Positions 43,669 to 56,251 of a stretch of DNA of 64,000 bases are shown in pieces. The stretch comes from Tolypeutes matacus. Taxonomy: Eukaryota > Chordata > Mammalia > Cingulata > Chlamyphoridae. Under the pieces are notes generated by a model. That model was not told the origin of the DNA. It saw nothing but the letters and a program-made list of their open reading frames with translations, and did no database searches. A program made the translations under genes and the position numbers. How positions within the stretch are numbered: the stretch's first letter is position 1; the number at the start of each line of letters is the position of its first letter. The DNA is taken from assembly GCA_026826555.1 (NCBI GenBank), contig JAKSZT010054324.1, positions 2,715,908 to 2,779,907 on the forward strand, in the 5' to 3' direction.

Positions 43669-46600
43669 CCCACAACCTGGAGTCCAGGCCATCAGGTCAC
43701 GGGAGCCCGGGGCTGACAGGCACTTCCCTGTGGATGGTGGCGGCCGCCCAGGCATGAATGGGCAGCCACAAGCTCACATCCATGCGTCCCGTATCCACGA
43801 GGCACAAGGGCTGTGCCAGGGGATGGACAAGGAGAAGACAGATAAGAATGAAGGGAGGAACCACGGCTAGAGCAGCAAGACCCTGGGAGTGGCCCACGTG
43901 CACAGCTGCATGGTCCTGCACTTCCTAAGTTTCCTCCAAATAGGGAGAAGGCCTCAGAAAAGATATTTTAGCACCTGCAGAACATGGTAGACTTTGGCAA
44001 AAACATCAAGAAAAAGTTTTTTGTTTTTGAGGGAGAGTTGTGTCCATTGCAGGGAAGTTGTTCAGATGCCTTTAGACTTTGTGAAACAACTTTGTTTAAA
44101 GATACAGTCTGAAAGACCAGAATCTCGCTGGACACACTCAGTGTTTATGCTACGTGCCTTCCTAATTTAACCAGACTTCAGACCTACCATTCTGCAGAGC
44201 ACCGGCCAATTCTGTAAGTAGAAATCAAGCCAAAATATGGGTTTTTTCCTTTCCCGAGTGATGTCACCCATGAGATGAAGCATAAGGTGTGCCATTTCTG
44301 CATGCATCAGCACCTGGAGGTGGCAGCTGGTAAAGTTGAAGCAGATGAGTAAACACTGTCCCCTCGACCTCTACTCAGGAAATAAACAGAGAATTCATTT
44401 TGCCTTGAAAAGTTTATGACAGGATGTCCAGAACAACTTAAGAGATATTTAAGAATGGTGAATTGATTTATGGCTGCAGAGACTCCCAGGATGCAGCGGC
44501 TGAGTGGGACAAACTGGGGCACCACCTGAAACCCCCCTTCTTCCCTTCCAGGCTGGCCAGCGGGCCACACGGCACGAGGGCTGTGGCCCTGGAGCTGGTG
44601 GGCGTCCTGGTGCCCATGCTGCTAAACGGCGCTGACAAGGGCAAGTCGGGCGTGCTGAGCGCTGGGCCTGACTCGTGGGGGCTGCCGGCACCGCCGGTCT
44701 GCGAAGGCAGCTCAGCCTGCAAAGGAAAAACAACCAGAGCACTCGGGGTTACCGAAGGGCTGTCTTCTGTACAAAACTCTCCACGTGCAGATGTTGGGCA
44801 TGCTGGACGTAGAAGGTCTCTACCCTATATATGCCCGGGTCCAGCAGTACCTGGAGAAGTTTCCCTAGGTGAGAAAATCATTGCAAATCGGTGGGCCTTA
44901 TAAGGAAGCGTTTTATCAGAAGTTGCTATCAGTATTTACACTGACTATGATGGGTCTGTGGCCGATGTGTTAGCAAAGTTCCAGCAGTCAGGCGTCGCCA
45001 TGACTTCCAAGCACTGCTCCTTCATGATGGCCCTCTCCCTGTGCCTGCAGGATGAAAGCTCTGATCAAAGGCCTATCGTCCCTTCGTCAAAATCCAAATT
45101 TGCCTTTTCAGTTTCTATGCTGGACTTTGACCTCAGAACCTGAGAGCATTCCTCATCAGTATAAACTGGATGGCAAGATAGTCAACTATTATTCACTGTA
45201 CATGCCTAAGATGACGCTGTGCTGTCAACTAGGTTCAAGGAAAATGAAGATTGCGCATAAGTTCTCCATAAGGTCTAACTTATTTCCTGCAGTATCTTTG
45301 AATGGGAACATAGAATGTGAAGGCTTAATGATAAAAATTTGTTGGTGTGTTTGGTGACTTTGGCTGTGAATGTTTTTGCTTTAACCCTTGTTGAAGTATA
45401 ATTGCCTCTCAGAAATATGGATTCGAGTAGCACTAGAAGTATCTTCCAGGAGAAGCAATGTATTGACATGAACCCAGCGGTGCACTATTTCCCAAGATGG
45501 CCTTTTGCATTCTTCAAACAAGTTTCCGTAAAACCCTGGGTAGACATTCTGAATAATTCTTCATTCTCAACCTGGCTCATATCTAATTCTCTAATGCAAA
45601 AATCCTTATTGTTAAGACCCAAGGTTTGGATCTTCAGACACCTAACATAGAAAACTTGAATTATCACACCCATCTTACAGTTTGGAATTTTAAAGGAACA
45701 TGGCTACTACTAGAATTTTTCCCTAGCTGAGTTACATGGTTACTTTTTAAAGGCAAGCCACACATTGAAATCAGGTTTGTAGGCATTTCTTTGCAGCAGA
45801 GTGTGAGTGTTGGTCAGTGCGGTAGTCAGTTTTGAGCAGTCTAAACTCAGGGTCCCTGTGGAGACGTAGCTGTTGAAATTCCGTGTGGTGACTGCACAGT
45901 GTTAGCTGGAAGATGGGAGACTCAGATCAGTGATGGATACCACTCATTCAAGCATTGACTGTTTTTTTGTGTGTGTGTGTGTTTTCCCTGAATGACTTTA
46001 TCTTCCACTTTAAGAGAAAAGGTATTTTTTTCCCAATTGAAATTGCTGCTATAGAAGCTAAATGCAGAGCTACGACTAGCTGAGTTGCTACTGAGCTGGG
46101 CTGGCCTGACCTGGGTGCTGTGTTCTTGACAGGCTTGTGTTGTGTTTGCATTCTGATATTTTAGATGATCAGGTAACCCAACCCATTCTGCCCTAGCCAG
46201 CATATTAAGTCTTTCCCTTTCTCCCAGTAACAGTTACTTCCCTCTGGTTTGCATTGAGCCATGTGGTGTTTGTGGGACCCACGGCCCTGGTATTCCATTA
46301 CTATGGGACCCATCTCCCGTTTGGTGTTCCTGAGAAAGAGCTCCTCATGTTAGCTCCCCAAGGTTTCTTCTTGGAGTCACCAAAAGTGTGCCCACTACTA
46401 TGAAAACTCTCTGGAATCTTGACCTCAGTCTTTTATTCTCTGGTATGTTATACGAATTATTTATATCACCCTTTTGAGGTACTAATGAAGGCTTATTGTA
46501 ACATAATATAATATTAGTGAAACCATGGGCTCATGTGAAAATGCTACATGAAAAATAAGGAAAATATTTTGTTGACTGTAAATTTTTGTGGGAAATTTTG

Positions 46601-48270
46601 TGGTATCTTGAGAATTACGGTTCTTTGAATCAAGCCAGCTCTTTTAGAATTTGTTTTTCAATTCTGTCCTAATACTGGCATCTTTCTTTATTCTACACTC
46701 AGGAGGTGCAAAAAGATACTTATACCTTAGACTCTTTATTGCTTTCTTCCTCTATTTAAAATAGTGTAATCACTAGTACATATGCAGTGTGCATTCCTCT
46801 CCTCAGGAAGAATCTGGTCTTTTGAATTTGGACGTGGGGTCTTTGGAGACTCCACCTAAAGTGATGTGATTGAGTTCTTGTTCTCACCAGCAAGGTGCAG
46901 TCTCTGAAGACAGTGGCTGCAAATGTCTAGACTTGAAAGGGCCTTGACTCCATGTTTCTCTTTTTGTTGTTTGTAACTTGAGGTAGTTCAATGCTTTTGG
47001 CCTGGGCCCTGTGACAGAGGTATGTGCCATGCTGCCCATCTGTGTGTCCCCGGAGGCGAAGCTGCTGGCCGCTTGCCGGCTGGGGCGCTCCAGGTCTGGC
47101 CCAGTGGCTCCAGTTTGGGCATCTGGCCTGCTCCTGGGCAGTTTCCACCCAGGGCTTGTGAGAGTTACTGTGCAGCACAGGCCCAGTTCCTAGGTGAACT
47201 GGTCAGTATTAAAACAAACAACTCTATTTGGGCGGGGAGAAGAAGATAGATGAAGCCCTTCCCCTGCCCCTTTAGAGGGTTGTCTCGTCCCCCTGCCAGG
47301 AAGGGCTGCCTTGGCCTCCACCCTGCCCTGTGGTCAGTTGCATTTGCTCAGGCTCCAGGTTATGGCTCCTTCCCTGACCGTAGTATTCATTTGTTTGGAA
47401 CAATGGTTTTTCCTGATTCGCTGCAGCCAGGATTATTATAGCACTTTTAAAGCTATGGATGGCAACACTTACACTCTGTCAGTCTTTAATAAAGAACATT
47501 GTTTCCATTTCTGTTGTGAAAAGGAGTATTTCCCTCTGGTGACTGAGCTGGTGCTAAGGCCCAAGTGTGGAGGGAACAGCACTGCCCTTGCTGTATCCTT
47601 TTTTAAGCTCACAGCTCTACTGTATTGTGGAAGACCAAGAAAAGTGAATGCCAGATGACTTGTTGAGTGAATGCCTGCAAGTGCCGCTTTCCAAACAGGA
47701 AGGGAGAGAGGACAAGGAGCGTAGCCCAGACCCTGGGTCTCTGAGAAAGATCAAGGACTGTCCTGAGAGGGCAGAACCCAAGGACCTGGAATGCCCAGTA
47801 TTTCTCACGGGGACCTGAGAAATGTTTGAAAAACGAGACTAGATGCGCATACTGTCTCCACAGAGCTCCCCTCGTTCCAGGTGGCGTGAGCTCAGGAGGA
47901 AGGCCTGGCTGGAAGAGAAACGCCTGACTGAGCTGTGAGGGGACGCAGCTGCGGGCTGGAGAGCACATACTTACGCGGTCGCAGAGCCGCTCTTCAGGGT
48001 TGTTAAGTATGCACAGCTACTCTTGGTACACTGATTCAAATGACAAGCTTATTTTAAAAGATACACTGTACATGTCACTTTTATTTGGCATTTTGTATTT
48101 AAAAAGCTATATTTATTTTTCATGTCATGACAATTTATATAAAATGTGCCATAATTGCATAGATAGCATCTTTTAAGTGTTTGGTTTCTAAATGGAAAAT
48201 AGCAAATGTTTATATTCAATAAAATTATAAACTGCCTAGTGCAGAAAAAAATTTTTTTTGCCCACAACCT
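43669..48270 (+). pseudogene. IPPK: Full-length processed pseudogene of IPPK
   Basis: The parent enzyme phosphorylates Ins(1,3,4,5,6)P5 at position 2 to make InsP6. The former coding part is 43823 (ATG) to 45278 (TAA), about 1.46 kb against an expected ~1.48 kb for a ~490-residue protein. Recognisable pieces in order: a degraded N-terminus with an in-frame TAG near 43877, 'QLCLKIQSERPESRW' (44090s), the family motif EIKPK (44221-44235), 'DLYSGNKQR' (44366-44392), 'FKNGELIYGCRD' (near 44450-44475), 'KLDGKIVNYYS' (near 45160-45190) and a VLHKV-stop end. No introns remain. The 5' UTR (from 43679) and a 2.97-kb 3' UTR are included, with AATAAA at 48218-48223 and an A7 tail from 48245. CCCACAACCT flanks it (43669-43678, 48261-48270). 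Several frameshifts and stops; the longest surviving frame is 146 codons (44463-44903). It sits inside an L1. Confidence 0.93.
48218..48251 (+). other. Poly(A) signal and A-tail of the IPPK retrocopy
   Basis: AATAAA is followed 21 bp later by a run of seven As, then T8-G and the target duplication. It marks the 3' end of the copied mRNA. Confidence 0.85.
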
Positions 48271-48370
48271 TTTTAGCAGAAATGGAAAAGGCAACCCTCA
48301 CATTTATGACCAACTGATTTTTGACAAGGGGACACAGACCACTCAATTGGGAAAGAATAGTCTTTTCAAC

Positions 48371-48987
48371 AAATTGTAACTGGATTTTGTCTACGTCATT
48401 GGCTAAACAGCAGGAAATGAATTTCAAGAGCCTGCCACATTGATTAGGCCAGTAATTTATTAAGGTAGAGAGGGAAGAGAAATGAGAGAAAAATAACAGA
48501 TCATGGGTCCCAGAGAGAGGAAGGGGCTAAAGAGTGATAAAGAGGGCTGATTTATAGACTACAATTTCCCATTATAGATTAAAAATGCCCAGGTTTTACT
48601 TGTGTAGTGATCCAGGCGGGGGCGAAGAAGGCCAGAATAGGGCAGGAACAGGCACTGGGACAGGGTGAAGGCAAGAGAGAGAAAAGGGCCTTTGTTCTTG
48701 CCTTTTAAACCATTAATTATCCCGCCCCTTTGCTAATGACATGGGAGGAGTCCAGCTGTTTGCTGTTTTGACTGACTGCCCCACACATCAATCCCCCAGG
48801 AGGGCCCAATGATAAGGCCCCTGGAGAATATCCAGGGCTGCTTCTGGCTTCTGTAGGAAACCTCATTCTGAATGGGATTTCTCACGAGGGTCTTCGAGCA
48901 GCCATCTTGGGGGTATCGATGTCCACATGGACTTCTTGCCAGATTCCAGATCCATCTATTGATTCCCTATCTAGCCTGCTTCAAAAT
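48371..48987 (-). mobile_element. Solo LTR with 4-bp target duplication, in the L1
   Basis: The LTR is 48375-48983 (609 bp). On its own strand it begins TGAAGCAGGCTAG and ends with CAGTTACA, with AATAAATTACTGGCC as the polyadenylation signal about 90 bp from its end. AAAT is duplicated (48371-48374, 48984-48987), and L1 'caacaaatggtgctgg' is restored when it is removed. A 4-bp duplication suggests a class I (gamma-like) ERV. A GC-rich centre (48600-48740) separates the halves. Sister copy at 58.6 kb. Confidence 0.9.
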
Positions 48988-49545
48988 GGTGCTGGTAAAA
49001 CTGGATCTCCATTTGTAAAAGAATGAAGTTGGGCCCCAACCACATACAAAACTCAACTCAAAATGGAGGAAAGACCTAAATATAAGAACCAGAAATATAA
49101 AACTCTTAGATGAAAATGTAGGGAAACATCTTCAAGAATTTGTGTTAAGCAGTGCTTTCTTAGACTATATCCAAAGCATGAGAAACAAAAGACAAATAGC
49201 TAAATGGGACTTCATAAAATTAAAAACTTTTTGCATCAAAAGACTTGATCAGAAAGTAAAACGACAGCCTACCCAATGGGAGAAAATATTTGGAAGCCAC
49301 ATATCTGACAAGGATTAAATATCCAGAATATTTAAATAAATCCTTCAACTCAACAGCAAAAAGACAAACAACCCAATATAAATTGGGCAAAAGGCTTGAA
49401 TAGACAGTTCTCCAAAGAAAATATGCAAATTGCCAGAAAGCAAATGAAAAGATTCTCGACATTATTAGCCACTAGGCAGATGCAAATCAAATCAAAACCA
49501 AAATGAGAAAATGAGATGCCATTTCACACCCACTAGAATGGCCAC

Positions 49546-49580
<35 letters not shown>

Positions 49581-49905
49581 AGGAAATTAAAAGTGTTGGA
49601 GAGGATGTGGAGAAATAGCAATATTCCTTCATTGCTAGTGGGAATGTAAAATGGCACAGCTACTGTGGAAACAATTTGGCAGTTCTTCATAAAATTAAGT
49701 AAGAATTACCATATGACCTGGCAATCCCATTTCTAGGTATATCCAAAAGAACTGAAAGCAGGGACTCAAACAGATATTGGCATACATAGTGGCATTATTC
49801 AAAATTGCCAAAAGGTGGAAGCAACTCAAGTGTACATCAACTGATGATTGAATAAACAAAATGTGGCATATACACACAATGGAATATTATTCAGACTTAC
49901 GAAGC

Positions 49906-50580
49906 CACTTTGTCCTTGTGGTCTGTGCCCTTAACCCATAAACTTCTGTGCATCATTGCAAATCATACACCTTTATTATATTCTATATAGGGAATTGCAT
50001 AATTTTATACTAGTATCAATAATTTTACTTTAATAAGTATGCACAAAATAGAAAACAGAAAAAGATGAAATGAAAAATATCGGTGAAGTTCTAGTATTTT
50101 CTTGGTGAATGCCAGTAGGCAGTCTTACGCACCCTGGGAAGTGCACACTCCACTTGATTGTCCACACTGATGAGATGATCTAAACCAGTAAAGAGTACAA
50201 ACCAGTAATGAGAGATACTTGCTAATTTTTTCTCATTATAATAATCATCCTACCTTTTTCATTGAAACCTAAGTAATATAAATATAATTTTAAGTGACAA
50301 AATTAGTTTATATTCCTTCAGAGAAAAAGAGTAGTCAGCTAGAAAACTTCCAACAATAAAGAAGATGATGCAGGGAACAAGTTTAGGATGTAATTGTCTG
50401 TTTTATGAAAAGTCACACTAGGTCAGAGCAATAGTGTGTCTCTATATTTATCTATTTCTGATTGTTTTAGCAACTGACGGTTTTGTGATTGTTAGATTGT
50501 CATAAAATAACCTCTTCTGGCAATGTTTTTCCATATTTTAATTTTGCCGTTATTTTCTGCTGTTTCATAAGTTCCAATTT
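49906..50580. other. No recognised feature
   Basis: AT-rich, unassigned. Confidence 0.5.
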
Positions 50581-50584
50581 TTAA

Positions 50585-50765
50585 TGTGATACAATATGGC
50601 ATAGCCAAAGAGCAATGGACTAGAGAACTTAATTTTATGACAATCATATAGAAAAGCCCAGTTCAGACAAACTGTGTTTGGGAAACCATTTTATCTCTTC
50701 GGGCATCAGATTCTTTATCTGTAAAATAAACTCAATGCCTTGAACACAGAAGGCACTCAATTATT
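50585..50765 (+). repeat. MIR SINE relic
   Basis: 'gcatagccaaagagcaatggac', 'gggaaaccattttatctcttcgggcatcagattctttatctgtaaaat', 'gaacacagaaggcactcaatta'. Confidence 0.7.
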
Positions 50766-50767
50766 TC

Positions 50768-50822
50768 TTGAAAAAAAAAAAAAGAGAGAGAGAGAGAGAA
50801 AGATCGGGAGGGAGGAGGTAGA
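50768..50822. repeat. A-run and (GA)n tract
   Basis: A12 followed by (GA)n and a GGGAGG stretch. Confidence 0.85.
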
Positions 50823-50991
50823 GCATCTGGTTAAATTCATTTTCTGCTTTAAAATTCAATGACTGATTTCTAAAACCTTGTCTTAAGTTTGAAGTTGGAA
50901 GATTTTTGGATTTAGTGATCAACTCTTTTCTTACCCAAACCATGGACCCAGCTGTGGTAAAGTATAACATTCCATTCTACAATTGTATTTT

Positions 50992-51125
50992 AAGACTTAA
51001 CAGGGTTGGATGTAGCTCAACTGGTTGGGCGTCCATCTCCCATACGGAGGGACCTGGGTTCGATCCCCGGGACCTTCTGGTAAAAAAAATTAAAAAAATA
51101 AATAAATAAATAAAAAAGACTTAAC
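50992..51125 (+). mobile_element. DAS-type SINE monomer
   Basis: The body is 51002-51115, about 114 bp, with A box TAGCTCAACTGG and a consensus B box GGTTCGATCCC (51058-51068), ending in (AAAT)n. AAGACTTAAC is duplicated (50992-51001, 51116-51125). It is the only single-unit copy of this SINE in the window and has the best-preserved promoter boxes, so it may be the youngest. Confidence 0.92.
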
Positions 51126-53125
51126 AAGGTCAAAAATCGGTTCTCACTGGTCTAAGTGTTTGAAGTACTCATGGTGTTTGGTCTCTGAGTCTGTCAATCC
51201 ATATTTTAAGACCCTCTTCAAACAAAAACCATTCACATGTGCAAAGTACCATCAGGTTGACTAATAATGTAGATAGGTCTTCTAGTTTATATTCACTGGC
51301 ACTCCTTACGTTCTCCCAGTTTACATTAGGCAAAGAATTTATTGCTTGACACTGATTTCATATAAAAACATGAACTTAAGAAGCAACTTTCTTCAAAACA
51401 GAATTTTAGACAGATCGGCAGTTAGTTCTAAGAGCATCCAGCTTCCCTGGACAATCTAACAGTGGGCAAGCCTAAAGACAGTAATGACAATAATTGACAG
51501 ATTCCAGTTTCTTCTCATCTTTACATGTGGGACTTCAGGAATTTGAATCATTCTAGGAGAAATGGGTATTGTCAACTGTTTCCAAAGTTAAATGAACCCT
51601 ATAGACTTGAAGCTTAGCAACAGCTTCTTTCACGAAATATCATATACTATCCTTTTGACTATTTTTTATTTTGAATGTGTAAACAGGAGTCCCCCTAGTT
51701 TGTGAGTGAAAAGCATCCTCTTGAAATGACTTAATTTCCTAGTTTAGTAGTTTTGCTTCCAGATATAATTATGTATTAGCCAAGGATATAAATCCTCTAA
51801 CTTGTAATTATGTGGTCTCAATAGAAAACTGGCTGTGAGATCAGAAATCAGTGATTAAACTTTCATTCAACGTAGTTTCATCTTCAGTCATTGGAACAGG
51901 TGTCAGGATTATTCTCTGTTGCTACTTTGCTTGGTACCTGGCCTATTAATCAGCTTGTGTGAAAAGTTGGGATGCCATATTTTCTCTGCTTTAGGTCCTT
52001 TATATTTGTGTGTGTGTGTGTTTTATGACGTTTAATATAACAGATAACTCTCTTTATGTCATCCCCTTTTTTTTGTCATTAAAAGCAAGAAGGCCAGGTT
52101 TTCCCTTATCCCTGATACAGAACTCTAAGTGTAAAGGCACAAGGTCATTTCTTCTATTGTGAAATCTCCTATGGGATGAGAGTAATATAATTCCATTGAT
52201 TATATCAAATGGAAACAGCCAGAGTAATAAGCAACTAGTACTTATTTCACATTAACACATGCTAATAAAACTATTAACATTTTCCCAGAATTATGGTAAT
52301 TGCATTTTGTCTCTGTAAAGCCAAGGATATATTTTTGATAAAGAAGAGAGGGACTGATTTGAAACCAAGTTAATGAGTTTGTAAATACTACAATTCCATA
52401 ATCAGAATAAAGCATCAAAATACTACATGGTACTCTATACATGCTAATAAGTTTATCCCTCCCTGTAATCCTTTTATTCAGCTATTCCAGAAGTTTACTA
52501 TTTATTTCAAAATCAAATTTATAATGAACCACTTTAATTTTTTTAATTTTCAAGGATTTTTGTTTGTTTGTTTTTTTACTGCTCAAAATCTCAGTCACTC
52601 AAATTCCACTGTTTCCCCATTCCTTTGGAACATTCTCTTTCCATTCCCCCCACTCTCTTTCTCTTATATTTATTTAAATGATTCTTAAAAAAAAAACAAA
52701 AAAAGACTAATTCATTATGAGCCTATGTCAAGTTTTATTTCAAAGTTTGCTAAACTAACCAATTGAAATATTCTTTATTGGCAAGGATACTTTTAAAGAA
52801 AAGAAGATTGATTATATAATCAATGCTATCTGGATACATGAAGAAAGAATATCTAGTTAAAGATCATCAGGTGCTTATCTTATAGTCAATGAGTAGCTAC
52901 CTAATTTCAGAATAGACCTTACTATCATTAAAGTTTATTAAAAATTGCTTAAGCATTTTATCAGGGCTCTTAATTTCTTCCTAGAAGAAGGAAGTGAGTT
53001 TCTCTTTCCAAGAAAGTTCTGTCCCTGACCAGATTTGAGACTTTTTTTAATCAGTTACTACAGTTAGAAGAGATTTATCTTCAAAGAAATTGTCAGATGA
53101 AACCTCATATTACTTACAACCCATT
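51126..53125. other. No recognised feature; short (TG)n
   Basis: (TG)n near 52007-52021. The rest is AT-rich and unassigned. Confidence 0.5.
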
Positions 53126-53129
53126 TTTA

Positions 53130-54000
53130 TCAACTTTTTGAAGTATAATTGACATAATAAACTGCACATATTTAAAGTGTGCAAACTTTTGTGTTTTGAC
53201 ACATGTAGACACCCATGAAACTGTCACCACAATCAAGAAAATGAACATATCCTCAAAAGTTTTCTTGTGCCCTTTAAAATTTCTCCTTCCTGCTCCCTCT
53301 CCCACTTCTCAGGCAAACACTGAACTGCTTCCTGTAACTATAATTAGTTTGAATTTTCTAGAATTTTTAAAAATGAAATCAAAGAACATATACTCTGGGG
53401 GGGACAGAATTCTTTCATTTAGCTTAATTATTTTGTGATTCATCCATGTGTTGTGTGTAATAATAGTATGATTCCTTTTTATTACTGAATAGTATTCCAT
53501 TGTATGGATATAATGTTATTTGTTCATCCATTCACATGTTAATGGGCAATTGAGTAGTTTTCAGTTTTGGGCTATTAGAAGAAAAGGCTTGCTATGAACA
53601 GCTATGTACAAGTCTTTGTATGGGCATATACTTCATTTCTTTTGAGTAAGTACCTAGAAACTGAATGGCTGGATCATATGATCTGTGTATATAGAGCTTT
53701 CCAAATTGACCGTTTCATTTTACATTCCCACCAGCAGTACATGAGAGTTCCTGACTCTCCAGACCCTAGCCTACCCTTTCTATTCCCAGTTTCCTAAGAG
53801 ATTTTATCAGGAATGGATGTTGGATTTTACCAAATAATTTTTATGTATCCATTGAGAGAATCATGTTTTTTGTTTGTGTTTTTGGTTTTGTTTTAGTTTA
53901 ATAGTTTAATATGGTTGCATTGATTCCTTTAGAAAAGTTAAACCAAACTTGAATTGCAGAGATAAACCCCACTGGCTAATGAGGTATTATCTTTGACAGA
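53130..54000 (-). repeat. L1 3' end and part of ORF2
   Basis: Antisense L1: the 3' UTR ('cccatgaaactgtcaccacaatcaag', 'atttagcttaattattttgtgattcatccatg'), the end of ORF2 ('actgaatagtattccattgtatgg'), 'cattcccaccagcagtac', then a jump to the reverse-transcriptase middle ('gagataaaccccactggc', near 53965). An internal deletion lies near 53790. Confidence 0.8.
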
Positions 54001-55790
54001 ATAGTTATGGTGTTCCTAACCAAAGGAATTTTTCTTCATCTACTTTATATTTTGTCATATGAAATGTCACAGTTATTTCTGACATATATATACTTAAAAT
54101 CTCTCTCCCAATTTCCCTCTCTCTTCCAACCCCTTTCCTTCTCTCTCTTACTCTTTTCCCCCAATAGGTCTCTTTATTCCATCCCATTTAACAATCGTTG
54201 TATACTTATTACTTCCTAGGTACTACCAGTCTCACTGTCCATTTAAAAATTAAACATGTCACAGAATCAGTGATATTGAGGAGACCTGAAGTCTACTGGC
54301 AGAGATATACACTTTCATAAAATATTGAGGTTCAACATGGTGACTGAGTATAATGAGCTACTATAGGAATCCTTATCTTGACTAAAGACATAACCAATTC
54401 TGGAGCTAAGACTGGTTTGTCAGATCTCAGAGTAGGAAACTTATTGCAGTCTGAGGAAGCAGCACTTTTAAAGGTAGATAAGTGAGAAAGCACATCATGT
54501 TTTGGAAATGATTGGGGAATGTTATTTGATGAGCCCACAAAAGTAGGTAGATTTCATAACATAAGGGGCACTATGTCATAGTCAAGAAATTTTAATTTTA
54601 TCCTACTAGTGATGGTGACCAGATTCATATTTTAGAAAGATTCCTCTGACTGGTATGTAAAACATTGGTTAGAGGAGGCTGGACTGGAAGCTGAAAAATA
54701 ACTTGGAAATTGTTTTCATAGTTTAAAAGAAAAGAGAATTCTCAAAATGCTTAAGAGGTAAAGTTACCATGACTTGGTGATTGACTGGATTTGAATGAGG
54801 GTGTGGGAAAAGAAGGAACAAAACATACCTTTCCTTGGTTTGTGTGTGTTTTTATGTTGTTTTGTTTTTGTTTTACTCTTTTGCTGGTTTATGTATCTGT
54901 ATGGATGGTGCAACATTCATTGACTTGAGAGAGGGTGGAAAGGAGCAGAGGTTTTTTGAGGGGATTTAGTTTAATTGTGGTCACCTAAGGTGGTGCCTGC
55001 CACATAGGCAGGAGCACACGAAGCATATGTGGTTGGAGGTGAAGAACCAAAGCCCAGTCAATACTGGTTAATCTGGAGTTACAGGTTAGTGAGTTACAGT
55101 TGTTATATCTGAGTTTGAAAAGTTCTTTCAGTATTTCAGATCCAACCACAAAAATACCTGCTTCACAGAGCTCTGGGATCTATCTGTGCACTGAATTAAA
55201 GGCTCTATCTGAAGCCAAGAAATAGCATGTCCATTTGGATGTGTTTAGAAATGCAAGGATTGATCTTTCCCTGTGAGATGAGCATTGAACAGCACTGTAT
55301 GGCAGCATTGATCAGCTGTTGGTAACATGTGAGTACAGATCTTTTGAGTAGAATTTTAAAAAAAATCAGATCTGACAGAATTTCAGAGAACAGATATGTC
55401 TTATTGATAATCAATTATAGAAATCACGTTTTCTTCTGTTATGGAGGAACCAATACCAAGTAGAAAAATGTAAACAAATATAAAAGAAGTTATAATGTAG
55501 GTCATTTGTGTAAACACAAAATGTGAAAGTGATTTGTCATAGGGAAGATTATTTTTGGGGAAAATATTTCAAATTAACATAAAAATAAAGAGAGTAATGA
55601 AACTTATACTACTTTCTTACCTCATCCAGGTTTAACAAATGTCATTATCTTGCTATATTTGCTTTAGATCTTTTTGGTTTTGTTTTTTCATTTTTTATTG
55701 TGTAAAAAGTAAATTTTTACAGACAACGCTTAATCTCCCTTTGTGATCCTTTCTGATTCCCTAAAATTTTCCCCTGCCCCTGACATGCCA
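54001..55790. other. Mostly unassigned; possible L2-like stretch 54240-54720
   Basis: 54560-54720 ('gatggtgaccagattcatattttagaaagattcctctgactgg') resembles an old LINE-2-associated sequence in sense. Pyrimidine-rich 54098-54160. No coding evidence. Confidence 0.4.
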
Positions 55791-55794
55791 GGAT

Positions 55795-56251
55795 CCTGAA
55801 TTTGGTATGTATCTCTTATCCATGTTTTTGTAATTTTACTCTATATGTTTTGTTGAAATCCATTGATCATGTAAGTGTAGGAGCATTTCTAGATTTTACA
55901 TTCTTTTCAGTTGATCTATATGCCTATCATAGTGCCAATACCACACTGTCTTAAATACTGTAGCTTTATAGTAAGTCTTAAAGTCAGGTAGTGTAAATTT
56001 TCTTTTATCATTCTTTGCCCAAAATGTTTTGGTTATTCTACAGCCTTTACTTTTCCATATAAGTTTTTAAATGGGTGTGATCATTTCCATTTTTAATAAC
56101 ACCTGCTGGGATTATGATTGTATTGGGTTGACTTTATAAATCAATTTAAAGAGACCTGATAGTTTAACAATAATGAGTCTTCCAATCCATAGACATGGTG
56201 TATCTCTCCATTTATTTAGGTACTCTTTACTTTTCTCAGTATGAAGTAAAT
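55795..56251 (-). repeat. L1 ORF2 fragment
   Basis: 'agtgccaataccacactgtcttaaatactgtagctttatagtaagtctt', 'gagtcttccaatccatagacatggtgtatctctcc' is the antisense of the ORF2 C-terminal half. Confidence 0.85.

Larger units (their letters stand above)
43613..49905 (+). mobile_element. L1 ORF2 3' part, split by a retrocopy and an LTR
   Basis: L1 segments: 43613-43678 ('agttctacccaaagcaatttacagattcaac'), 48261-48374 ('agcagaaatggaaaaggcaaccctc', 'caactgatttttgacaaggg') and 48984-49905 ('gaatgaagttgggccccaacc', 'ctaaatgggacttcataaaatta', 'gccattatt..', 'gtggcatatacacacaatggaatattattcag'). The first two join correctly once the IPPK retrocopy is removed, apart from an internal L1 deletion after 'cacatttat' (about 48305), and the last two join once the LTR and one AAAT are removed. 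A run of about 31 As at 49549-49579 lies inside ORF2. No intact frame. Confidence 0.88.

Noticed and set aside
44463..44903. 146-codon frame as a possible functional short IPPK-like protein
   Set aside because: The second half is frameshifted relative to IPPK, and the flanking coding part carries stops. A processed pseudogene explains it.
51002..51070. tRNA gene
   Set aside because: A and B boxes are present, but the acceptor stem does not close and a SINE tail and target duplication follow. It is a tRNA-derived SINE.
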